A stretch of 5,927 nt of DNA from Armatimonadota bacterium (GTDB lineage Bacteria; Armatimonadota; SYMT01). The position numbers and the translations under genes are program-made. The stretch covers positions 1-5,927 of the forward strand of contig JAJFMS010000382.1 in the NCBI GenBank assembly GCA_020696885.1. The letters are read 5' to 3'. Of this stretch, positions 1 through 4,741 are shown one piece after another. Position 1 is the first letter of the stretch. Every line of letters starts with the position of its first letter. Below the pieces are notes generated by a model that did not search any database, was not told the DNA's origin, and worked only from the letters and a program-made list of their open reading frames with translations.

Positions 1-2
1 GC

Positions 3-269
3 CGGAACCGGCGGGGCTATCTCATCACCACCAAAACGCTGCTCCTCGCCATCCAGGAAGGCTCCTGGTTCAACACGGAGACGCCGGAGGAACCGTCGAA
101 GCTCAGTGCCTTCGACAAGCGCACCGGCGAGTTGGTGGGCGAGATCGATCTGCCCGCGCACGCTACCGGCGCCCCGCTCACCTACCTGGCCAACGGGAAG
201 CAGTATTACGTCTTCCCGACTGGCGGCGGGTACCAGCCTGCGCAACTCGTGGCCGTAAGCCTGCCATAA
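3..269 (+). CDS. PQQ-dependent quinoprotein dehydrogenase-like protein, C-terminal part only
   Basis: The last 88 codons of a gene that begins left of the window, ending in TAA at 267-269. The peptide carries a repeat typical of quinoprotein beta-propellers (AFDKRTGELVGEIDLP) followed by a block close to the C-terminus of membrane-bound or periplasmic quinoprotein glucose dehydrogenases (GAPLTYLANGKQYYVFPTGG, then LVAVSLP at the end). Family members oxidise sugars or alcohols in the periplasm with pyrroloquinoline quinone and pass electrons to the respiratory chain. The catalytic and PQQ-binding residues lie outside the window, so substrate, cofactor use and export signal cannot be judged. 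A BamB-like or other non-enzymatic PQQ-repeat propeller is possible, although the GKQYYVFPTGGG tail favours the dehydrogenase group. The channel gene starts seven bases downstream, which suggests one transcription unit. Confidence 0.82.
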   Translation, partial: RNRRGYLITTKTLLLAIQEGSWFNTETPEEPSKLSAFDKRTGELVGEIDLPAHATGAPLTYLANGKQYYVFPTGGGYQPAQLVAVSLP

Positions 270-276
270 TCAAGGC

Positions 277-2943
277 ATGCAGTTCATATCTCGCTGGCTG
301 GTCCTCGCCCTGCTCTTCGTTCTCGTGGGGGCGAGCCCAGCCCCGGCCCAGGCTCCCCAGACGCCCGGTGAGCGCGTAGAAACCGCGCCCACCGGGCGGG
401 GACCGGACGGAAGATCGCCGCGGCGAGGCCCGCGAGAGGGGCGCACGGGAACGCCGGCGGAGCGCCCGGAGCGCCCCGCCGGGCAGGAACGCGGGACTCC
501 CGGGACCGGCGACCCGTCCACCCGTCCCCGCCGGGGCCGCCGGCCGCAGCAGCCGGCCGTCGCTCCGACCACCGGCACAGCGCCGGCTCAGCCGGAAGCA
601 CCCGCCGCTCCGCCCACCCCGTCCGGAGCGCCCGCGGGAAGCCCAACAGGAGGTCCCGCGACCAGCCCGGATACGATCCCACCGGTAGACACTCCGAAGG
701 AGCCCGCACCGGTCGCGCCCGAGAAGCCGCTCACGGACCCCGCTACCCCTACCTCGCCCGCTCCGGCCCCCTCCAGCGGCGTGGCGCCGGAGACTCCGGC
801 CGGCACCGCACCCACCGGAGAGGCGGCACAGCCCGGAGAGGCGGCACAGCCCGCAGAGCGAACAGAGCCGTCCGCAGCTAACCCCTCGCCGGTAACCGTC
901 CGCCCGGCCGGCAGTGCGGGCCGTGAGCCGGCAAAGACCGCGAGCACCCGGCCCGCGGCACGTCCTCGCAGCCAATCGCCCGTAGCAGTGGCGCAGACGG
1001 TGCTGGCAAGCTGGCGGGGTCTGTTTGAGCGGAGCCCGCTCGGCTTCAACCGCACGACCCTTGCCCTGGCCGTTCAGGACGTGGCCCTGGTGGGCAAGAC
1101 CATAGCCACGCCGCGCGACGCCGCGGCCCGAGCCGCTACCCTCGGCTGGGGATACTGGCTCTCCGCACTGTCGCTGCTGCTCCTGGTGGCCGGCGGTGTC
1201 GGCATTGAGCAGGGGCGGCCCCGGGTCTGGGAGGGCTTCTGGACCCGGCTGGAGGCAGCCACTTCCCGGTTGCCGCTCCCCCGGCTCCTGCTGCGCCAGG
1301 CCCGCGCGGCTGCGGTGCCGCTGTTCATCCTCCTGGCCTGGTCCATCGCCGGCCTGTTCACGGCTGCCGAGTCGCCGTGGTTTACGCTGGCCCAGGCCCT
1401 GCTGGCGATCTGGGTGGCGTACCGCGTGCTGGACCACTTGCTCCCCGGTCCGGAGCGCGACAGTGAGGCGGAGGACCCCCCAGCGCCACTCACGCTCCTG
1501 CGCGTGCCGCTGCACCGCCTGCTGGTCTTCTCCGCGGTCTGGCTGGGCGGTTGGCTGGCGATGGACCTGCTGGAGTACCGGCCGGAGGTGGCAGCCCTGT
1601 GGATTGCCGCCGGGCACTTTGTGCTGGTGCTGCTGGCGTTCCTGATCCTGGTGCGGCGACGGTTGTTGGCCAGTCTGCTGCCCTATTATGAGCACGGCAT
1701 CTTTCCCCGGCTTGCCAAGATCGGCGCCACCCTCTACACGCCGCTCGTCTACTTCTCCCTGCTGATCGCGCTCCTCTGGGTGGTGGGTTACCAGAACCTG
1801 GCCTCGGTGTTCCTGGCCCGGAGCTGGGCGCTGGTGGGTATCTGGCTCTTCGCCTTCGTGCTGTTCCACAGCCTGACCCGCGTGGCGGAGCGGTCCATCG
1901 ACCCGGCCCGCGAGTACCCGCTGCGGCGCGAGGCGCTGCTGGTGGCCATGCAGCGGCTGTTTGGGTTCGTGCTGCTGGTCTTCGTCTACGTGCTCAGCCT
2001 GCGCGTGGTGGGGCTCTGGGCGCCGTGGCGTCACCTTCGCGAGCAGACGTGGCTGACGGCCGGCAGCATCCACCTGACCGGAGACGGCCTCTGGATCAGC
2101 GTGCTGGTGACGGTGTTCCTGGTCCTGGTGTCCCGCTGGCTGCAGGCCACCCTGGACTACTACGTCTACCCGCGGATGGGGATCGGGCCTGGGGAAGCCT
2201 ACGCGCTCAACCGGCTGCTCCACTACGCGATGATGGTGGCGGTGGCCCTGCTCGTGCTCAACAACCTGGGCCTCTCGCCCACCAGCCTGGCGCTGGTGGC
2301 GGGCGGGCTGAGCGTGGGGTTGGGCTTCGGGTTGCAGAACATCGCCAACAACCTGGCGAGCGGGCTCATCCTGCTCACCAGCCGCCAGGTGCGCCAGGGC
2401 GACCTCATCAGCGTGGGCGACCAGACCGGCGTGGTCCGGGAGGTGAACCTGCGCGCCACCACGGTGACCACCGGCGACAACCTGGACCTCTTGATCCCCA
2501 ATTCCAAGCTGCTCGAGGAGACGCTGATCAACTGGACGCACGGCACCAGCCACGTGCGCCTCAAGGTCCCGTTCGGTGTGGCTTACTCCCAGGACCCGGC
2601 CGCCGCGGAGGCCGCGGCGATGGAAGTGGCGGTAGCACATCCGGAGGTGCTGGAAGAGCCGCCACCCGAGGTCTGGTTCCGTACCATGGGCGGCAGCGCC
2701 CTCGAGTTCGACCTCGCCGTGTGGATCGATCTCAAAACCAGCATCCGGCCCCGCGTGGTCAGCCAACTCCTCCACGCGCTGTTCCGCACCTTCCAGGAGC
2801 GCGACATCGAGGTGCCCTTCCCACAGCAGGATGTTCACCTACGCTCCGGTATCCCCTGGGAGGCGCTGCTCCAGTCGCTCCGAGGATCGGGGAGCACGCC
2901 ACCGGAGCGGGAAAGGGTGGGGACCGAGAAAGAGAAAGAGTAA
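277..2943 (+). CDS. Large MscS-family mechanosensitive ion channel with a Pro-rich N-terminal segment
   Basis: An 888-residue membrane channel expected to open under membrane tension and release solutes during osmotic downshock. ATG at 277 is chosen because it gives a clear signal peptide (residues 1 to about 25: basic start, LVLALLFVLVG core, ASPAPAQ end). Residues 26-235 are rich in Pro, Ala, Thr and Gly, basic first and more acidic later, and probably unstructured outside the cytoplasm. About eleven hydrophobic segments follow, near 291-309, 347-364, 370-387, 412-430, 441-459, 487-505, 516-533, 558-578, 605-619, 648-664 and 671-697. The last is the MscS pore helix (GGLSVGLGFGLQNIANNLAS, 676-695). 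The beta domain follows (QGDLISVGDQTGVVREVNLR, 707-726; LLIPNSKLLEETLINW, 738-753), then the C-terminal alpha/beta domain ending VPFPQQDVHLR (846-856). It is far longer than E. coli MscS (286 residues) and closer in plan to MscK/MscM-type channels. No good Shine-Dalgarno is visible; AAGG at 272-275 is too close to the ATG, so coupling to the upstream gene is plausible. Confidence 0.95.
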   Translation: MQFISRWLVLALLFVLVGASPAPAQAPQTPGERVETAPTGRGPDGRSPRRGPREGRTGTPAERPERPAGQERGTPGTGDPSTRPRRGRRPQQPAVAPTTGTAPAQPEAPAAPPTPSGAPAGSPTGGPATSPDTIPPVDTPKEPAPVAPEKPLTDPATPTSPAPAPSSGVAPETPAGTAPTGEAAQPGEAAQPAERTEPSAANPSPVTVRPAGSAGREPAKTASTRPAARPRSQSPVAVAQTVLASWRGLFERSPLGFNRTTLALAVQDVALVGKTIATPRDAAARAATLGWGYWLSALSLLLLVAGGVGIEQGRPRVWEGFWTRLEAATSRLPLPRLLLRQARAAAVPLFILLAWSIAGLFTAAESPWFTLAQALLAIWVAYRVLDHLLPGPERDSEAEDPPAPLTLLRVPLHRLLVFSAVWLGGWLAMDLLEYRPEVAALWIAAGHFVLVLLAFLILVRRRLLASLLPYYEHGIFPRLAKIGATLYTPLVYFSLLIALLWVVGYQNLASVFLARSWALVGIWLFAFVLFHSLTRVAERSIDPAREYPLRREALLVAMQRLFGFVLLVFVYVLSLRVVGLWAPWRHLREQTWLTAGSIHLTGDGLWISVLVTVFLVLVSRWLQATLDYYVYPRMGIGPGEAYALNRLLHYAMMVAVALLVLNNLGLSPTSLALVAGGLSVGLGFGLQNIANNLASGLILLTSRQVRQGDLISVGDQTGVVREVNLRATTVTTGDNLDLLIPNSKLLEETLINWTHGTSHVRLKVPFGVAYSQDPAAAEAAAMEVAVAHPEVLEEPPPEVWFRTMGGSALEFDLAVWIDLKTSIRPRVVSQLLHALFRTFQERDIEVPFPQQDVHLRSGIPWEALLQSLRGSGSTPPERERVGTEKEKE
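817..852 (+). repeat. Perfect 18-bp tandem duplication inside the channel gene
   Basis: Two identical 18-base units (817-834 and 835-852, GGAGAGGCGGCACAGCCC) lie side by side. They encode GEAAQP twice, residues 181-192, in the Pro/Ala-rich segment of the channel. The unit is a multiple of three, so the duplication keeps the frame. It suggests that this linker grows and shrinks by slippage. Confidence 0.9.
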
Positions 2944-2949
2944 GAGTAA
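2926..2949 (+). repeat. Hexamer tandem array spanning the stop codon of the channel gene
   Basis: Four consecutive six-base units: GAGAAA (2926-2931), GAGAAA (2932-2937), GAGTAA (2938-2943) and GAGTAA (2944-2949). The first two and a half units encode the EKEKE tail of the channel, and the TAA of the third unit is its stop codon; the fourth unit repeats GAGTAA just after it, in the same frame. This purine-rich tract stands out in composition from the surrounding GC-rich sequence. Confidence 0.9.
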
Positions 2950-3000
2950 GATTCTGGGCGCAGACCAGCGTGCTGGGAGGCGTTCCGAGCACGGTAGGAG

Positions 3001-3052
3001 ATCCCTCGGCTGGAACACGTACGACGCGCTGGGGCTCGTACCGCCTCGGGAT
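3001..3052. repeat. Nested inverted repeat
   Basis: The outer arms are ATCCC (3001-3005) and GGGAT (3048-3052); the inner arms are GTACGA (3019-3024) and TCGTAC (3036-3041), with an 11-base loop. The flanks resemble, from memory, the short 'atccctcgg ... ctcgggatgac' type of dispersed noncoding repeat seen in many GC-rich environmental genomes. That resemblance is impressionistic. The pairing is short and interrupted, so a stable RNA fold is uncertain. Confidence 0.4.
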
Positions 3053-3119
3053 GACCCTTGTTGGGAAAGACGGCGAGGCGCGGGGGCGGCGGCAACGCGT
3101 GGGCCGACGGTAGAGGAAG

Positions 3120-3133
3120 GCCCGTTCACGGGC
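3120..3133. terminator. Small hairpin with CCGTTCACGG core, possible terminator or repeat
   Basis: GCCCG (3120-3124) pairs with CGGGC (3129-3133) around a TTCA loop, a five-base-pair GC stem. It shares the ten-base core CCGTTCACGG with the larger hairpin 32 bases downstream. It sits between the ends of convergent genes, where a bidirectional terminator would be expected, but no T-tract follows on either strand, so termination is an inference from position only. Confidence 0.35.
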
Positions 3134-3146
3134 GTTCGGTCGGATA

Positions 3147-3169
3147 GGCAGGTCCGTTCACGGCCTGCC
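3147..3169. terminator. Strong GC hairpin, candidate bidirectional terminator
   Basis: The left arm GGCAGG-T-CCG (3147-3156) pairs with CGG-CCTGCC (3161-3169): nine base pairs with one bulged T and a TTCA loop (3157-3160). It is the strongest stem I see in the gap between the two convergent genes, and would fold in either transcript. It lacks the U-run of a standard intrinsic terminator, so it may instead protect 3' ends or be a dispersed palindromic repeat. Confidence 0.45.
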
Positions 3170-3233
3170 GGGGCTGGATCGCGGCGCCCCGGCCACCTCG
3201 CAACGCCAACCACCGGCGGCTGCCGCGCGTGTC

Positions 3234-3275
3234 CCAACACCGAACACCGAACACCGAACACCGAACACCGAACAC
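3234..3275. repeat. Heptamer (CGAACAC) tandem array abutting the DUF1501 stop codon
   Basis: Five perfect CGAACAC units fill 3241-3275, preceded by one unit with a single mismatch (CCAACAC, 3234-3240). The array ends exactly where the DUF1501 stop codon begins (TAG on the minus strand, 3278-3276). Its period of seven, with no spacers, resembles the short tandemly repeated repetitive sequences (STRR) described in cyanobacteria and is unlike CRISPR. Confidence 0.93.
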
Positions 3276-4730
3276 CTACCCCAGGATCTCCCGGATCACC
3301 CGGCCGTGCACGTCAGTGAGGCGCCGCTGGATGCCGTTGTGGTAGAACGTCAGGCGCTTGTGGTCTACGCCCAGCAGGTGCAGGATCGTGGCGTGGAAGT
3401 CGTAGACGCTTACCGGGTCGACCGTGGCCTTCCAGCCGACCTCGTCCGAGGAGCCGTAGGAGACCCCGTGCTTCAGCCCCGCCCCGGCGAGCCAGGCGGT
3501 GAACGTTTCCGGGTTGTGGTCCCGGCCGGTGCTCAGCTTGTCGGCGTCGGACTGGGCGAATGGGGTGCGGCCGAACTCCGTGTTGAGCACCACCAGTGTG
3601 TCGTCCAGCATGCCGCGCTGGCGGAGGTCCTTCAGCAGTCCGGCGATCGGGCGGTCGATGCGCTTCGCTTCGCGGGCGTGGTTGCCGGGCACGTTGTCGT
3701 GCGCGTCCCAATGCTGGTCCGCGCCGAACGCGCCGCCGCTCCAGAGCTGCACAAACCGGACTCCGCGCTCCAGCAGGCGCCGGGCCAGGAGGGCGCTTCG
3801 CCCGAACTCCGCGCACTCGGGCCGGTCCAGGCCATAGAGCGACCGGACGGGACCGCTCTCCTTCTCCACGTCCACGGCCTCCGGCACTGCCAGCTGCATC
3901 TTCGCCGCCAGCTCGTAGCTGCGGATCCGGCTGGCGAGGGCATCCTCGCCGCCGCGCTCGGCCAGGTGCTTGCGGTTCAGCTCCGCCAGGGCCTCGAAAC
4001 GCGCCCGCTGGGCCTCGCCCGCCAGCCCCGAAGCGGGCTGGAGGTCCCGGATGGCGGGGCCGCGAGAGCTGAGCATTACGCCCTGGTGACGCGCCGGCAG
4101 GAACCCGCTGGTCCAGTTGTTCGCCCCGCCGGTCGGCACGGAGCGGCTGTCCGGCAGCACCACGAACGCGGGGAGGTTGTCCGCCTCGCTGCCCAGCCCG
4201 TAGGAGAGCCACGCCCCGGCGGTAGGGAAACCGAGGGCGCGGAACCCGGTGTTCGCTTCGTAGGTGGCCGGGGTGTGGTTGCCGGTGCCGGAGTACATGG
4301 AGCGCAGCAGGGTGAGCTCATCCGCCACCCCGGCGATCTCCGGAAAGAGGTCGGAGATCCAGAGGCCGCTCTGCCCTCGCTGCCGGAACGGAAAGTGCGG
4401 CTGGTGCAGCAGCCCCACCTTGCCGAACAGCGGGTCCGGCTTCTCGCTGGTGGGCATCGTCTTGCCGTGGTACTTGATCAGCTCCGGGCGGTAGTCGAAC
4501 GAGTCGACCTGGCTGAGCCCGCCCTGCAGGAAGATCTGGATCACCCGCTTCGCCCGGGCCGGATGGTGCGGCGGCGCATCGGCCGCGTCTGGCGCCACCG
4601 GGGTTGCGCCGGCCTCGCGCTGAAGGAGGGACGCGACCGCGATCCCGCCCAACCCGGTGCTGAAACGGGAGATCAGGTCCCGCCGGGAGAGCGGGCGATC
4701 GAACCCGGTGCAAGAGCGGCAGCGGCTCAC
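3276..4730 (-). CDS. DUF1501 family protein, Tat-exported
   Basis: A complete 484-residue protein of the DUF1501 family (Pfam PF07394), related to the alkaline phosphatase/sulfatase fold and of undetermined activity. GTG at 4730-4728 is chosen because a GAGGT ribosome binding site lies six bases upstream and an in-frame stop lies just before that. Residues 15-42 form a twin-arginine signal (SRRDLIS, then a GLGGIAVASLL core), so export to the periplasm in folded form is expected. The family core begins with IQIFLQGGLSQVDSFDYRP (64-82). Toward the end are LNTEFGRTPF (382-391), GRDHNPETFTAWLAGAG (402-418), YDFHATILHLLGVDHKRLTF (443-462) and the usual RRLTDVHG ending. Its length is normal for the family and no break is seen. 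It follows the DUF1553 gene by nine bases, the usual partner in this class of gene pair. Identity is secure; substrate is unknown. Confidence 0.95.
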   Translation of the reverse strand: MSRCRSCTGFDRPLSRRDLISRFSTGLGGIAVASLLQREAGATPVAPDAADAPPHHPARAKRVIQIFLQGGLSQVDSFDYRPELIKYHGKTMPTSEKPDPLFGKVGLLHQPHFPFRQRGQSGLWISDLFPEIAGVADELTLLRSMYSGTGNHTPATYEANTGFRALGFPTAGAWLSYGLGSEADNLPAFVVLPDSRSVPTGGANNWTSGFLPARHQGVMLSSRGPAIRDLQPASGLAGEAQRARFEALAELNRKHLAERGGEDALASRIRSYELAAKMQLAVPEAVDVEKESGPVRSLYGLDRPECAEFGRSALLARRLLERGVRFVQLWSGGAFGADQHWDAHDNVPGNHAREAKRIDRPIAGLLKDLRQRGMLDDTLVVLNTEFGRTPFAQSDADKLSTGRDHNPETFTAWLAGAGLKHGVSYGSSDEVGWKATVDPVSVYDFHATILHLLGVDHKRLTFYHNGIQRRLTDVHGRVIREILG

Positions 4731-4736
4731 GACGTT

Positions 4737-4741
4737 ACCTC
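4737..4741 (-). promoter_or_regulatory. Ribosome binding site of the DUF1501 gene, overlapping the upstream stop codon
   Basis: Read on the minus strand, TGAGGTAACGTCGTG holds the DUF1553 stop (TGA, 4742-4740), a GAGGT Shine-Dalgarno (4741-4737) that overlaps it, a six-base spacer, and the GTG start (4730-4728). This supports GTG as the true start and suggests that ribosomes finishing DUF1553 reinitiate on DUF1501. Confidence 0.75.

Larger units (their letters stand above)
2944..3275. other. Gene-free stretch between convergent genes
   Basis: These 332 bases separate the stop of the channel gene (plus strand) from the stop of the DUF1501 gene (minus strand). The reading frames that cross it give Arg/Pro/Gly-rich or repetitive peptides with no family resemblance, and I regard none as a gene. 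It contains one unit of the hexamer array, a nested inverted repeat at 3001-3052, two hairpins sharing a core at 3120-3133 and 3147-3169, and the heptamer array at 3234-3275. No promoter is needed here, and none is recognisable. Confidence 0.8.

Noticed and set aside
270..276. A promoter between the quinoprotein and channel genes
   Set aside because: Only seven bases separate the genes, and no recognisable -35/-10 pair was noticed at the end of the upstream gene.
178..2838. An 886-codon open frame on the minus strand, antisense to the channel gene
   Set aside because: It is rich in His, Gln, Arg and Gly, shows no family motifs, runs into the quinoprotein gene, and is explained by G/C-ending codons of the channel gene read in reverse.
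3234..3275. CRISPR-like array
   Set aside because: The units are seven bases long and directly adjacent, with no spacers and no cas genes nearby.
2831..3319. Plus-strand open frame over the gene-free stretch and heptamer array
   Set aside because: The peptide ends in a translated repeat (NTEHRTP units) and starts inside the channel gene; such peptides are common false calls.
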